DNA of 64,000 nucleotides from Pseudarthrobacter sp. PS3-L1 (GCF_030063285.1 NZ_JASISU010000003.1:669967-733966); one strand, 5' to 3'; shown: positions 1 to 9,140, counted from the first letter of the stretch. Notes: generated by a model from the letters alone, not told the origin. A program made the numbers and translations.

Positions 1-447
1 CATCAGGGACGTTGCGCCCACCTGGACTGACAGGCGGCCAGCAACTTCGGACATGGGCGCCAGGAGCGGCAGGGAACGGCCGTCCTGCACAGTCTCGTAA
101 GCTATGGCTGTGACTCCGGAGTCCAGCAATGCGTGGGTCAGTTCGGGTTCCGCGGCCAGGTGGAGATACGTGAAAAGGATGAGTCCCTGCCTAAAATGCC
201 GGTACTCGGATGCAATGGGCTCCTTGACTTTCAGGACCATATCCGCACGGCCCCACACCTCGTCGGCGGCTTCGACGATCTCAGCGCCAGCCACCGCGTA
301 TTCCTCATCGGTGATGCTCGAACCCGTGCCAGCGCCAGCCTCGATCAGGACTGTGTGCCCGGCGGTCCGGAACTCATGCACGCCTGCCGCGGTGATGGCC
401 ACCCGGAATTCGTTGTTCTTGATTTCTTTGGGGACACCGATGATCAT
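1..447 (-). CDS. ald: Alanine dehydrogenase, N-terminal part (cut by window edge)
   Basis: Reading leftward from the ATG at 447, 149 codons stay open to the window edge. The product starts [19 protein letters not shown] and continues through [13 protein letters not shown] and [10 protein letters not shown], the N-terminal catalytic-domain pattern of alanine dehydrogenase, including the conserved Arg and the Lys of the KVKEP motif that bind substrate. The family enzyme reversibly deaminates L-alanine to pyruvate and ammonia with NAD; the NAD-binding half lies outside the window. A PucR-type regulator is divergent from it, the arrangement seen for adeR and ald in other bacteria. Identification is secure; only the 5' third is present. 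Confidence 0.93.
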   Translation of the reverse strand, partial: MIIGVPKEIKNNEFRVAITAAGVHEFRTAGHTVLIEAGAGTGSSITDEEYAVAGAEIVEAADEVWGRADMVLKVKEPIASEYRHFRQGLILFTYLHLAAEPELTHALLDSGVTAIAYETVQDGRSLPLLAPMSEVAGRLSVQVGATSLM

Positions 448-527
448 TGGGGGCTCCGATGCTGGTGGCCCTCTGGGGCCGGTGTGGTCAGGACTTGTAT
501 TTACAGAATATGACTGGTTGTGAGCTG

Positions 528-541
528 GCTGACAGGTCAGC
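528..541. promoter_or_regulatory. Palindrome between ald and its putative regulator
   Basis: GCTGAC-AG-GTCAGC is a perfect 6-2-6 inverted repeat in the 231-base divergent gap between ald (start 447) and the PucR-type gene (start 679). Its place suits an operator for the regulator, but a 6-bp arm in GC-rich DNA can arise by chance. The rest of the gap shows no other clear element. Confidence 0.3.
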
Positions 542-678
542 TGGTGTGTAGCACCAACAGTTTCCCGGAAAATCAGGCTTTTTCTGTGGGTGGACTCGAC
601 AAATGTTCAGGTCTCGGGCGGCAAGTGTCTTCTGCTGTTGGTTCGGTTTTTTCGATGAAGCCGAAGTACTGTTGCACC

Positions 679-1899
679 ATGCTGCAGCAAGACGTGGAAC
701 GGCTCGTGGAGCAGGTAGCCCTTCGCCTTGGCTGGGGGCTTTCCCTGGAGGACCTGGATGGCTTGCTCCTGGCATACAGCTCCAATCAGTCACATGCGGA
801 CAGGGTCCGGGTGAACTTCCTCTTGAGCAAGCGTGTGGCTGCCGATGTCAGCGCGTGGCAGCTGTCCCATGGAATCGCGACGGCGGTCCGGCCGGTTGCG
901 ATCCCTGCAAACCCTGAGCTTGGCATGCTGGGGCGGGTGTGTGTCCCGCTGACGGTACGTGGTTTTCGGGTCGGCTACCTCTGGGTGCAGCAGGAGCAGG
1001 GCGAGGAAAGTCCCGCGGCGATCCTGCGTGCGCTGCACAGCGAGCAGGGAGATATTGCGGCGCTGGCAGCCATGTTGCTTGAATCGAATACTGTGGAGTC
1101 CGGTTTCCGACGGAGCCGTGAACGGGAATTCCTGGCTGCCTGCATGGGGGACGCCAACGCCATCTCCGCAGTTGCCGGTTGGCGCGAAGTCCAGGGCAAG
1201 GGTCCCTGGCACGTGGTGACAGTTCTGCAGGCAGATGGCCTGGCTGGTGGTGAGGACCCTGCTGCAGCACGGCTAATCCATAGTTCCGCAGCCCTGCAGG
1301 CCACGGTGGGCGTGGATGCTGCCCTCTTCAGTGGCGGCACGGAGACCCACTCGGTGGTGCTGTTCCGCGCATCGCCTGGCCGCGCCGTCCACGCGCAGGT
1401 CCTGGTGCACTACCAGCTCGAGTTGGCCAAGCGGTCCGGCAGGCCTGTCCACAGGATCATTTTGGGACTCAGCGAAGGCTTTGAACGGCCTCGGGAGCTT
1501 GCCGAGGCATACGCGGAATCCAAGGTCGCGGCACAGGCGGCAGCGGTGGACAGCCAGCTTGGTGAACTTGTCGACTGCCGTTCCACAGGTGTGTACCAGG
1601 TCCTGGCCTCCGCCGGGGGTGGAGCTGGGGCCTGGGCAGAGGCCAGTTCAACGTATTATCGGCTGCTCCTGGACCACGATCGCGCCGGAGAACTGTTGCC
1701 TGTCCTCGAACTGCTCTACGACAACGACGGCGCGGTCCAGGACGTCGCAACGGCCCTTCACCTGCACCGGAGCAGCATCTACAACCGGCTTGCCAGGGTC
1801 CGGAAGATCATTGGTGTGGACCCGCTCAAGGGCGCTGCGCGGCTGGAGCTCCACTCCGCCATGAAAGCCCGGCGCTGGGCCGGCCGGCCGCGAATCTAG
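679..1899 (+). CDS. PucR family transcriptional regulator, probable ald regulator
   Basis: A 406-residue protein with a long sensory N-terminal part and a C-terminal PucR-type helix-turn-helix: LLPVLELLYDNDGAVQDVATA followed by LHLHRSSIYNRLARVRKIIG, which matches the PucR C-terminal signature (LHxHRNTxxYRLxRI). PucR/AdeR/CdaR proteins are activators that sense metabolites; AdeR activates ald in Bacillus. Divergence from ald makes alanine-dependent control of ald the natural inference. The frame is open back to a GTG at 520, with another ATG at 655. None of these starts has a convincing ribosome site; 679 is chosen because recognisable family sequence begins there (MLQQDVERLVEQVA). The start is therefore uncertain, the family is not. 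Confidence 0.85.
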   Translation: MLQQDVERLVEQVALRLGWGLSLEDLDGLLLAYSSNQSHADRVRVNFLLSKRVAADVSAWQLSHGIATAVRPVAIPANPELGMLGRVCVPLTVRGFRVGYLWVQQEQGEESPAAILRALHSEQGDIAALAAMLLESNTVESGFRRSREREFLAACMGDANAISAVAGWREVQGKGPWHVVTVLQADGLAGGEDPAAARLIHSSAALQATVGVDAALFSGGTETHSVVLFRASPGRAVHAQVLVHYQLELAKRSGRPVHRIILGLSEGFERPRELAEAYAESKVAAQAAAVDSQLGELVDCRSTGVYQVLASAGGGAGAWAEASSTYYRLLLDHDRAGELLPVLELLYDNDGAVQDVATALHLHRSSIYNRLARVRKIIGVDPLKGAARLELHSAMKARRWAGRPRI

Positions 1900-1988
1900 G
1901 GCCGCGGAGCCGTGGCCCCTTGATTTCCGCGGCTGCAGGCCTGGCGGAGACGTTCACGGGTGCCGCGAGGCGCGTTATCGGGACCGTC

Positions 1989-2399
1989 TCAGGTGAGTGG
2001 CTCGTGGCCGGAGAGAGAATCAGGTTTCTTCTCCCTGGCCTTCTGCTCATCCAGCCAGGCCATGATGGCCGTAAGCCGGATCCGGCGGTGGGTTCCGCGA
2101 TACTCCACCGGGATCTCACCCCGGTCCGTCATGTTGCGCAGGTACGTATGGGAGATTCCTGCCAGCTCCGCTGCCCGCGAGGTGGTCAACATATCCTCGA
2201 CACTGCTCACTGTCACCGACTCTCCGGCCCCCAGGCGGCGCAGGAGGTCCACGACGGCGTCGCGCGCCGGCTCCGGCAGGCGGTGAACCGTGCCGTCAAC
2301 AAACACTGTGATGTCGGAGCTGCCCTCAAGCGTTCGGTGCAGCTGTGTCGCATCGTCGGCAGGCAGTGCGGGTGATGTCCGGGGTGCAATGAGGGCCAT
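1989..2399 (-). CDS. Excisionase/antitoxin-like helix-turn-helix protein
   Basis: A 136-residue protein. The C-terminal half holds a MerR/excisionase-type helix-turn-helix (LTTSRAAELAGISHTYLRNM, then a wing-like GEIPVEYRGTHRRIRLTAI), as in HTH_17 DNA-binding proteins. The N-terminal half (SDITVFVDGTVHRLPEPAR) resembles the first domain of actinobacterial antitoxins that pair with PIN-domain toxins. No PIN gene follows: only 89 bases separate its stop from the end of the PucR gene, and the reverse frames there are shadows. It therefore looks like an orphan antitoxin or a free-standing regulator. It is divergent from the hydrolase at 2448 across 48 bases, so it could control that gene. Confidence 0.7.
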   Translation of the reverse strand: MALIAPRTSPALPADDATQLHRTLEGSSDITVFVDGTVHRLPEPARDAVVDLLRRLGAGESVTVSSVEDMLTTSRAAELAGISHTYLRNMTDRGEIPVEYRGTHRRIRLTAIMAWLDEQKAREKKPDSLSGHEPLT

Positions 2400-2447
2400 G
2401 CGATCAGACTACCGGCGGACGCGCATTGCTGGCGTTATGCTCAGGAA

Positions 2448-3239
2448 ATGACATTGACTGGCGGCCGGGACGTTGAATCCGGCGGGGTGCGCGGAAAGTT
2501 GTATTCGACTGTCTCGGCTGCGCAGGACGGCTCGCGCACGGCGTACGTGCTGCTGCACGGCATTGGCGTGTCGCATCGCTACCTCGAAAGGCTGCATCGC
2601 GAGCTTGCCGTGGGGGCGGACGTCTACACCTTCGACCTTCCAGGCTTCGGTGGGACGCCCCGGCCGCGGAGAGCTTTCGAGATCTCTGACTTCGCCCGCT
2701 TTGTTGCCGGTGTTCTCCGGAACGTGGGCGTGGAATCCTTTGTTGTGGTGGGTCATTCCATGGGCACCCAGTGTGCTGTTGAGGTTGCCAGGCTGATTCC
2801 CGGCCAGGTGAGGGGTGTGGTCCTGATGGGGCCTGTTGTGGAGTCCAGCCGTCGAAGCGTCGCGCTCCAGGCGGCTGAGTTAACCAGGGACGCCATGTTC
2901 AGTGAGTCGGCGTCGGCAAACAGGATTGTTTTTGTCGACTACCTTCGGGCCGGCCCCCGCTGGTACTTCACGGAGCTCCCCGTGATGATGGATTATGCGC
3001 TGGAGAATAGGCTGGCCGACGTCGTCGCGCCGGTGCTCACGCTGCATGGTGAGCAAGACCCGGTGGCGCGCCGCACATGGTGTGTTCGTCTTGCGCGGGG
3101 TGCACGGCAGGGCATGTCACGCGAGATCGCTGGCCACGGACATGTGTTCCAGCACACCGCAGCCGGGGAAACCGCTGCCGCTATCACGCAGTGGGCAGGT
3201 TCTCTTGGGGCCACCAGCGGGTCTTCGCCAGGCGCCTGA
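2448..3239 (+). CDS. Alpha/beta hydrolase
   Basis: A 263-residue alpha/beta-hydrolase fold protein. Visible landmarks are the oxyanion segment VLLHGIGVSHRYLERL, the strand-turn FDLPGFGGTPRP, the nucleophile elbow VVGHSMGTQ with Ser in GHSMG, the acid segment LTLHGEQDPV and the terminal catalytic His in AGHGHVFQ. All three triad members are present, so it should be active; the substrate cannot be told from sequence. No signal peptide, so cytoplasmic. It starts at an ATG just 1 base after AGGA, an unusually short spacing, and may be translated from a very short leader. It converges with ptsI. Confidence 0.82.
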   Translation: MTLTGGRDVESGGVRGKLYSTVSAAQDGSRTAYVLLHGIGVSHRYLERLHRELAVGADVYTFDLPGFGGTPRPRRAFEISDFARFVAGVLRNVGVESFVVVGHSMGTQCAVEVARLIPGQVRGVVLMGPVVESSRRSVALQAAELTRDAMFSESASANRIVFVDYLRAGPRWYFTELPVMMDYALENRLADVVAPVLTLHGEQDPVARRTWCVRLARGARQGMSREIAGHGHVFQHTAAGETAAAITQWAGSLGATSGSSPGA

Positions 3240-3268
3240 CCGCCCCCACGGTGGGAGGGGCCAGGCGC
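3232..3268. terminator. Hairpin between hydrolase and ptsI
   Basis: GCGCCTG at 3232-3238 pairs with CAGGCGC at 3262-3268, with C-rich and G-rich inner segments that extend the stem. It overlaps the hydrolase stop codon and lies 20 bases past the ptsI stop, so it could end transcription from both sides. There is no T run, as is common in high-GC actinobacteria. Confidence 0.5.
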
Positions 3269-3288
3269 AATGGCTGGTGCTGGTCCGC

Positions 3289-4974
3289 CTAGAGTCCCAG
3301 CTCTTCGAGGACAGGCAGCTTCTCGCGGACGCGGCTGCGGGCCTGCGAGGCGTTCGGTGCGGCCAAGGCAAGTTTTGCCAGTTCCTGAGCCTCGGCAAGG
3401 GTCACAGTCTTCAGCACGGCGGCCACGGCAGCGAGGGACCGTGCTGTCATGGACAGTGTGGTGACGCCCAGGCCGGTCAGGACAACAGCCAGGGCAGGAT
3501 CCGCTGCCGCTTCGCCACAGACGCCCACCGGTTTGGTGTTGCCTTCGGCACGGGAACCCTCCACTGTGAGACCCACCAAACGCAGTACTGCCGGCTGCCA
3601 GGGTGTATTCAGGTTGGCGAGCGGGCCAAGCTGTCGGTCCGCGGCCATGGCGTACTGCGTCAGGTCATTCGTGCCGAGACTGGCGAAGTTGACCTCGCGA
3701 AGGATGGCCTCCGCGGTCAGGGCGGCAGAGGGAACCTCCACCATGACGCCCGGGTTGGTGATCCCGGCCTCCGTGCACATGCCAGCAAAGTGTGCTGCTT
3801 CTTCGGCGGTTGAGATCATGGGGGCCATTACCCAGACATCGGCGTCAGAGTCCTTCTCGGCCTGGGCAATTGCCTGGAGCTGGCGGTCCAGCACCCCCGG
3901 AGTGGTGAAGTCCGTGCGGTAGCCGCGCACGCCCAGTGCCGGATTTGGTTCCGTGGCATCCGTCAGGAAGGGCAGGGGCTTGTCCGCGCCTGCGTCGAGG
4001 GTTCGGAGTACTACCTTCTTGCCGGGGAACGCGTCGAACACGCTCTTGTAGGCGGCAGCCTGCTCTTCAACAGTGGGCTCGGTGTCACGCTCCAGGAAGC
4101 AGAATTCGGTGCGGAACAAACCAACGCCTTCCGCGCCGAGCTCTGCGGCGGCGGCGGCGTCCTTGCCGCCGCCGACATTGGCCAGCAGTGGAACCTCATG
4201 GCCGTCCGCGGTGACGCCCCTGCCGTCAAAAACAGCCAGCAGGGAGGCGTTGGATGCCCAGGCCTGCGCTGCGCTGCGCTGGTCAGTGTCCGGTTCCAGG
4301 CTGATGGTTCCGGCGGCGCCATCGACATATACCTCTGAACCATCCGCTATACCCTCAACGCCGGCCGCGGCCACCACGGCGGGCAGGCCAAGGGAACGGG
4401 CGATGATTGCAGTGTGCGACTGTGGACCGCCGCCGGAGGTGATCAGGGCAAGAACTTTTGCCGGATCAAGGGTAGCGGTGTCGGCCGGGGCAAGATCCTC
4501 GGCCACGAGGATGAAGGGAACGTCCGACGCCGGGATCCCCGGCGCTGCGACGCCCCTCAGCTCTGCGACGATACGGGCGCGCACGTCCAGAACGTCAGTG
4601 GCGCGATCCGCCATGTAGCCGCCCAGGTTGTGCAGCATCTCCGAGACGGACGCTCCCGCCTCCCAAATGGCGCGCTGGGCTGAGGTTCCACGCCCGATCA
4701 GCTTGGCCGCGTTCTTCAGGAGCATGGTGTCCTTGGCCATCAGGGCGGTGGCCTCCAGGACAGCTTTGCCATCCCCCGTAGCTGTGGCTGCACGCGCTTT
4801 GAGCTCATCATGGACGGACGTTGCCGCCGCTTTCAGCTCAGCTGTGGCATCCTCCGCGGACACGTCTGCTTTGCGCTGTTCTCCGGCGGCTGGCTCGCTG
4901 ATCGGTTTCGGCATCTGCCGGACGGTCCCGATGATACGGCCCGGGCTGACGCCAACTCCTGGGAAGTTCTGCAC
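3289..4974 (-). CDS. ptsI: Phosphoenolpyruvate-protein phosphotransferase, PTS enzyme I
   Basis: A 561-residue protein of normal enzyme I length. It transfers phosphate from phosphoenolpyruvate to HPr, the first step of PTS sugar uptake. The phosphohistidine motif GGGPQSHTAIIARSLGLP places the active His at residue 187. The PEP-binding TIM-barrel is seen in LFRTEFCFLER, LRTLDAGADKPLPFL, NPALGVRGYR and NDLTQYAMAADR, and the active-site Cys in VGVCGEAAADP. It starts at a GTG (4972-4974) with AGGA six bases upstream. It is divergent from the TetR gene and next to mtlA-mtlD, so enzyme I is encoded beside its mannitol client. An HPr gene is not in this window. Confidence 0.95.
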   Translation of the reverse strand: MQNFPGVGVSPGRIIGTVRQMPKPISEPAAGEQRKADVSAEDATAELKAAATSVHDELKARAATATGDGKAVLEATALMAKDTMLLKNAAKLIGRGTSAQRAIWEAGASVSEMLHNLGGYMADRATDVLDVRARIVAELRGVAAPGIPASDVPFILVAEDLAPADTATLDPAKVLALITSGGGPQSHTAIIARSLGLPAVVAAAGVEGIADGSEVYVDGAAGTISLEPDTDQRSAAQAWASNASLLAVFDGRGVTADGHEVPLLANVGGGKDAAAAAELGAEGVGLFRTEFCFLERDTEPTVEEQAAAYKSVFDAFPGKKVVLRTLDAGADKPLPFLTDATEPNPALGVRGYRTDFTTPGVLDRQLQAIAQAEKDSDADVWVMAPMISTAEEAAHFAGMCTEAGITNPGVMVEVPSAALTAEAILREVNFASLGTNDLTQYAMAADRQLGPLANLNTPWQPAVLRLVGLTVEGSRAEGNTKPVGVCGEAAADPALAVVLTGLGVTTLSMTARSLAAVAAVLKTVTLAEAQELAKLALAAPNASQARSRVREKLPVLEELGL

Positions 4975-5093
4975 TGAAGGTCCTCATTCTGCCGATAGCC
5001 AGGCTGCCCTGATTCCGGGGGTGCCGGGGGCGACGGACATCGGAGTCCAGCGCCAGGAAAACAGCCTGAAAAGATTGTATGTGATGCAGTTCA

Positions 5094-5108
5094 TATAGCA
5101 ACGCTATA
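5094..5108. promoter_or_regulatory. Candidate operator between ptsI and tetR
   Basis: TATAGC-AAC-GCTATA is a perfect 6-3-6 inverted repeat in the 152-base divergent gap, 18 bases before the TetR start codon. A palindrome of this size between a TetR gene and its divergent neighbour is typical of an autoregulatory site. The same motif is absent from the gap before mtlA. Confidence 0.55.
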
Positions 5109-5126
5109 GATGCTAGGGTAGCGGCT

Positions 5127-5855
5127 ATGAGTTTAGATGGCCAGCGACCGCCAAAGGCACGTTTGTTGCGCGCGGCGGCCGAATTGTTGGCCAAATCAGC
5201 GGGAGAAGCAGTCTCCACGCGCCAGATCACGCAGCTGGCCGGGGTGAGTGCGCCCACGCTTTACCATCACTTTGGTGACAAGGAGGGGCTCTTTGAGGCG
5301 GTCATCTCCGCCGGCTTCGAAGAGTACGTGGCAGGCGAGCGCGATTTTGCCCCGTCCGGCCAACCGCTGGAAGACATTCGGCGGATGTGGGATAACCATG
5401 TGCAGTTCGGACTTACCCAGCCCTCGCTGTACCTGGTGATGTTTGGCAATATCCGTCCGGAGAGCCGCCCCGCCATCATTGCTGATGCCGAGGCGCTCAT
5501 GGAAGAGGCCTTGAACAAGGCTGCAGTGGCAGGGCATATCAACGTTCCGCCGCGAGAAGCTGCCAGGAGCATCCTGGCCGCCACTGTTGGGGTGACCCTC
5601 ATGCTTATCTCCGAGCGCGCGCCGGAGCGAAACCTTGAACTGTCCTCCATGACCCGTGATGCCATGATATTCGCGGTGTCCACGGACCAGGCCCGGGGTA
5701 GTGAACCTGAGAACTCCGGGAAATCATCAGTGGTGGTGGCGGCGATCGCGCTCAACGCCGCACTGCAGGCATCCACTGCGGATCAGTTGTCCAGCTCCGA
5801 ACTCAAGCTCTTCCTTGAATGGTTGCACCGTATTTCCACCAGTTCCACCACCTGA
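5127..5855 (+). CDS. TetR family regulator of the mannitol/PTS locus
   Basis: A 242-residue protein with an N-terminal TetR helix-turn-helix (residues about 10-57: AAAELLAKSAGEAVSTRQIT, then LAGVSAPTLYHHFGDKEGLF) and a helical ligand-binding domain. The tail beyond residue about 195 (SEPENSGKSSVVVAAIALNA) is unlike the core and may be a weakly structured extension. It sits between ptsI, divergent, and mtlA, 114 bases downstream on the same strand, so control of enzyme I and perhaps mannitol genes is inferred. Mannitol operons are more often controlled by MtlR or DeoR/GntR-type proteins, so a TetR here is somewhat unusual. Ligand unknown. Confidence 0.8.
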   Translation: MSLDGQRPPKARLLRAAAELLAKSAGEAVSTRQITQLAGVSAPTLYHHFGDKEGLFEAVISAGFEEYVAGERDFAPSGQPLEDIRRMWDNHVQFGLTQPSLYLVMFGNIRPESRPAIIADAEALMEEALNKAAVAGHINVPPREAARSILAATVGVTLMLISERAPERNLELSSMTRDAMIFAVSTDQARGSEPENSGKSSVVVAAIALNAALQASTADQLSSSELKLFLEWLHRISTSSTT

Positions 5856-5930
5856 AACACCAGAAGATTCCTCGTACACCAAGAGGCCGCCGGCACGTGG
5901 CGGTTTCCATCAGAACATCACTATCGGACC

Positions 5931-5950
5931 TTCCTGCGGAGCAGCAGGAA
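5931..5950. promoter_or_regulatory. Inverted repeat upstream of mtlA
   Basis: TTCCTGC-GGAGCA-GCAGGAA is a perfect 7-6-7 inverted repeat ending 19 bases before the mtlA start codon. It could be an operator or a 5' leader hairpin near the ribosome site TAGGAAAG. Function is a guess. Confidence 0.35.
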
Positions 5951-5969
5951 TCACTGTTAGGAAAGCACA

Positions 5970-7973
5970 ATGGCAACAGAGACCGTTGCGAAACCCCGCA
6001 CCAGCGTGCGGGTGGGCGTTCAGAAGTTTGGAACGTTCCTGTCCGGAATGATCATGCCCAACATCGGTGCTTTCATCGCGTGGGGCATCATCACTGCACT
6101 CTTTATTGAAAAGGGGTATTTCCCCACACCAGCGCTTGGTGGCTTTGGAACCGATGCTGACGGTGTTCCCTACACGGGCCTCGTTGGCCCCATGATCACC
6201 TACCTCCTTCCCCTCTTGATCGCCTATACAGGCGGAAAGATGGTGCACGGCGTCCGCGGCGGCGTCGTGGGTGCCATTGGCACCATGGGTGTGATTGTGG
6301 GTGCAGGCATCCCAATGTTTATTGGCGCCATGATCATGGGGCCGCTGGGTGGCTGGTCCATGAAGAAGCTCGACAGCCTCTGGGACGGCAAGATCCGCCC
6401 CGGCTTCGAAATGCTGGTGAACAACTTCTCTGCCGGTATCTGGGGCGCGCTCCTGGCCATGCTTGGCTTCTTCGGAATTTCTCCCCTGGTTGCCAGCTTC
6501 ACCGAGGCTGCCGGTAAAGGTGTGGAGTTCCTGGTCAACAACGGCCTGCTCCCACTGACAAGCATCTTCATTGAACCTGCCAAGGTGCTCTTCCTCAACA
6601 ACGCCATCAACCACGGTGTGCTGACCCCGCTCGGTGTCCAGCAGGCACAGGTGGACGGCAAGTCCATCCTGTTCCTCCTCGAAGCCAACCCTGGCCCCGG
6701 CCTGGGGATCCTGTTGGCCTTTGCGCTCTTTGGCCGCGGTGCAGCCAAAGCCTCGGCTCCCGGCGCAGCAATCATCCACTTCTTCGGCGGAATCCACGAG
6801 ATCTACTTCCCGTACGTCCTGATGAAGCCGGCCCTGATCGTCGCAGCCATCGCAGGCGGAATGACAGGTATTGCCACACTGTCCATCACCGGGGCCGGGT
6901 TCCGCGCTCCAGTAGCTCCCGGATCCATCATTGCCGTGTATGCCCAGGCCGCCAGCGACAGCTACGTCGGCGTGACGCTTTCGGTCCTGCTTGCCACCGC
7001 AGTCTCCTTCCTGGTCGCTGCAGTGATTCTCCGGGCTTCCAAAAACAAGGGTGACGCCGATGGCGACCTCAGCGCCGCCACGTCAAAGATGGAAGACATG
7101 AAGGGCAAGAAGAGCTCGGTATCCAGCCATCTGACGGGTGGTTCGGGCAACGTCGCAGTCCTGGCGGGTCCGGTGCGCAACGTTGTTTTTGCCTGCGATG
7201 CCGGGATGGGTTCCAGTGCCATGGGCGCGTCAGTGCTCCGGAACAAGATCAAGGCGGCCGGCTTCCCGGACGTCAAGGTCACCAATTCCGCCATTGCCAA
7301 CCTCAGCGACACCTATGACATTGTGGTGACCCACCAGGATCTGACCGAACGCGCCAAGCCGGCAACGTCCAGTGCAGAGCACTTCTCGGTGGACAATTTC
7401 ATGAACAGCCCCAAATACGACGAAATCGTGGAACTGGTGCGCAGTAGCCACCAGGACAGCGGCGCGGCCGATGCCGCTCCTGCGGCAGCTGCAGCGACCC
7501 CAACGCCTGCCCGTACGGATGAGGTAGCCGCCACCCCGGCGTCGGACATCCTTGTCAGCGAGAGCGTCATCCTGACCGGAACCGCCACCACCCGGGACGA
7601 GGCTATCGACGAAGCCGGCCGGCTGCTCTTGGCCCGCGGTGCCGTGGACCAGGGCTATGTTGACGCCATGCACGAGCGTGAGGAATCAGTGTCCACCTAC
7701 ATGGGCAGCTTCCTGGCGATCCCGCACGGTACCAACGCTGCAAAGGACCACATCATCAAGTCAGCTGTTTCAGTGATCCGCTACCCCAACGGCATTGACT
7801 GGAACGGCAAAGAGGTCAAGTTTGTGGTGGGCGTTGCGGGCGTGAACAATGAGCACCTGCACATCCTGTCCTCCATTGCCAAGGTCTTCACCAGCAAAGA
7901 CCAGGTTGCCCGGCTGGAGTCAGCGGGTTCCGTGGAGGAAATCCTGGATCTCTTCGGAAAGGTCAATGCATAG
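5970..7973 (+). CDS. mtlA: PTS mannitol transporter subunit IICBA
   Basis: A 667-residue three-domain mannitol permease. Residues 1 to about 345 are the membrane IIC domain (KFGTFLSGMIMPNIGAFIAW at the start; GGIHEIYFPYVLMKP is the sugar-binding segment). IIB follows, with the phosphocysteine in VVFACDAGMGSSAMG at residue 409. After an Ala/Pro-rich linker (about 490-515) comes IIA, with the phosphohistidine in GSFLAIPHGT at residue 586. It imports mannitol and phosphorylates it to mannitol 1-phosphate, using phosphate from enzyme I through HPr. The full CBA order matches E. coli MtlA. A ribosome site TAGGAAAG precedes the ATG. The stop codon overlaps the mtlD start by one base, so the two are co-translated. 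Confidence 0.96.
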   Translation: MATETVAKPRTSVRVGVQKFGTFLSGMIMPNIGAFIAWGIITALFIEKGYFPTPALGGFGTDADGVPYTGLVGPMITYLLPLLIAYTGGKMVHGVRGGVVGAIGTMGVIVGAGIPMFIGAMIMGPLGGWSMKKLDSLWDGKIRPGFEMLVNNFSAGIWGALLAMLGFFGISPLVASFTEAAGKGVEFLVNNGLLPLTSIFIEPAKVLFLNNAINHGVLTPLGVQQAQVDGKSILFLLEANPGPGLGILLAFALFGRGAAKASAPGAAIIHFFGGIHEIYFPYVLMKPALIVAAIAGGMTGIATLSITGAGFRAPVAPGSIIAVYAQAASDSYVGVTLSVLLATAVSFLVAAVILRASKNKGDADGDLSAATSKMEDMKGKKSSVSSHLTGGSGNVAVLAGPVRNVVFACDAGMGSSAMGASVLRNKIKAAGFPDVKVTNSAIANLSDTYDIVVTHQDLTERAKPATSSAEHFSVDNFMNSPKYDEIVELVRSSHQDSGAADAAPAAAAATPTPARTDEVAATPASDILVSESVILTGTATTRDEAIDEAGRLLLARGAVDQGYVDAMHEREESVSTYMGSFLAIPHGTNAAKDHIIKSAVSVIRYPNGIDWNGKEVKFVVGVAGVNNEHLHILSSIAKVFTSKDQVARLESAGSVEEILDLFGKVNA

Positions 7974-9121
7974 TGAAAGCAGTACATTTCGGTGCCGGAA
8001 ACATCGGTCGTGGTTTCGTGGGGCTGCTGCTCCACGATGCCGGGTACCAGGTGGTCTTCGCGGACGTTGCGGAAGCTTTGATCGATCAGCTCTCCGCGGC
8101 CTCGAGCTACCAGGTGCACGCTGTGGGGGAGAATCCCACAGTGCACTCCGTGGACAATTTTCGGGCACTGAACTCGGGCAGCCAGGAAGACGAGCTGATC
8201 GCGGAGATCGCCACCGCTGACGTGGTCACCACCGCCGTTGGCCCGCACATCCTGAAGTTCGTGGCGCCGGTCATCGCCAGGGGATTGGCTGCCCGGTCTG
8301 CTGATCTGGCGCCGCTGCACGTGATGGCATGCGAGAACGCCATCAACGCCACGGACATCCTGGCTGCGGAAGTCGCGGACAGGCCGGAAGCTGCCAATGG
8401 CGCACTGGATGGCCGGGCCGTCTTCGCGAACACTGCCGTGGATCGAATTGTGCCAAACCAGGCGCCGGGCCAGGGCCTGGACGTCACGGTGGAGACGTTC
8501 TACGAGTGGGTCATCGATAAAACGCCTTTCGGGGCCGACGTTCCGGTGATCCCTGGTGCAACGTTTGTGGGTGACCTTTCGCCCTACATCGAGCGGAAAC
8601 TGTTCACTGTCAACACGGGTCACGCCTCCGCAGCCTACTTCGGGTTCCAGGCCGGAATCGAGAAAATCTCGGATGCCATGGCGGATGCCGACGTGGCAGA
8701 GGACGTCCGGGCGGTCCTTGAGGAGACCAAGCAGTTGCTGGTCTCCAAGCACGGGTTCACCGCGGATGAGCAGGAAGCGTATGTGCAGAAGATCCTGGTC
8801 CGGTTCTCCAACCCGTATCTGCCTGACACCGTTAACAGGGTGGGCCGCGCACCGCTGCGCAAGCTGAGTCGCAATGAGCGCTTTGTTGGCCCAGCGGCCC
8901 AGCTGGCTGAACAGGGGATTGTGCCAGAAGCTCTGCTCGGTGCCATGGCCGCTGCGCTGCGTTTCAACGATCCCGAGGATGCCGAGGCCACCGAGATGGC
9001 GCAGATCCTTGGGTCGTCCAGTCCGGTAGATGCCACCACGCAGATCACGGGCCTGGAGCCAGGGCACCCGCTTTTCGCAGCCGTGGTGGCGCTGGTGGAG
9101 GACCAGCAGTCTCCACGCTGA
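7973..9121 (+). CDS. mtlD: Mannitol-1-phosphate 5-dehydrogenase
   Basis: A 382-residue protein, the usual length for MtlD. It oxidises mannitol 1-phosphate to fructose 6-phosphate with NAD. The Rossmann motif GAGNIGRGF lies at residues 7-15, and the catalytic K-x4-N-x2-H motif of long-chain polyol dehydrogenases is seen as KLFTVNTGH (K209, N214, H217). The GTG start shares its G with the mtlA stop TAG, so translational coupling is likely. Together the two genes take external mannitol to glycolysis. A strong hairpin follows. Confidence 0.96.
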   Translation: MKAVHFGAGNIGRGFVGLLLHDAGYQVVFADVAEALIDQLSAASSYQVHAVGENPTVHSVDNFRALNSGSQEDELIAEIATADVVTTAVGPHILKFVAPVIARGLAARSADLAPLHVMACENAINATDILAAEVADRPEAANGALDGRAVFANTAVDRIVPNQAPGQGLDVTVETFYEWVIDKTPFGADVPVIPGATFVGDLSPYIERKLFTVNTGHASAAYFGFQAGIEKISDAMADADVAEDVRAVLEETKQLLVSKHGFTADEQEAYVQKILVRFSNPYLPDTVNRVGRAPLRKLSRNERFVGPAAQLAEQGIVPEALLGAMAAALRFNDPEDAEATEMAQILGSSSPVDATTQITGLEPGHPLFAAVVALVEDQQSPR

Positions 9122-9140
9122 CACCTCCATTTCCGTAACG

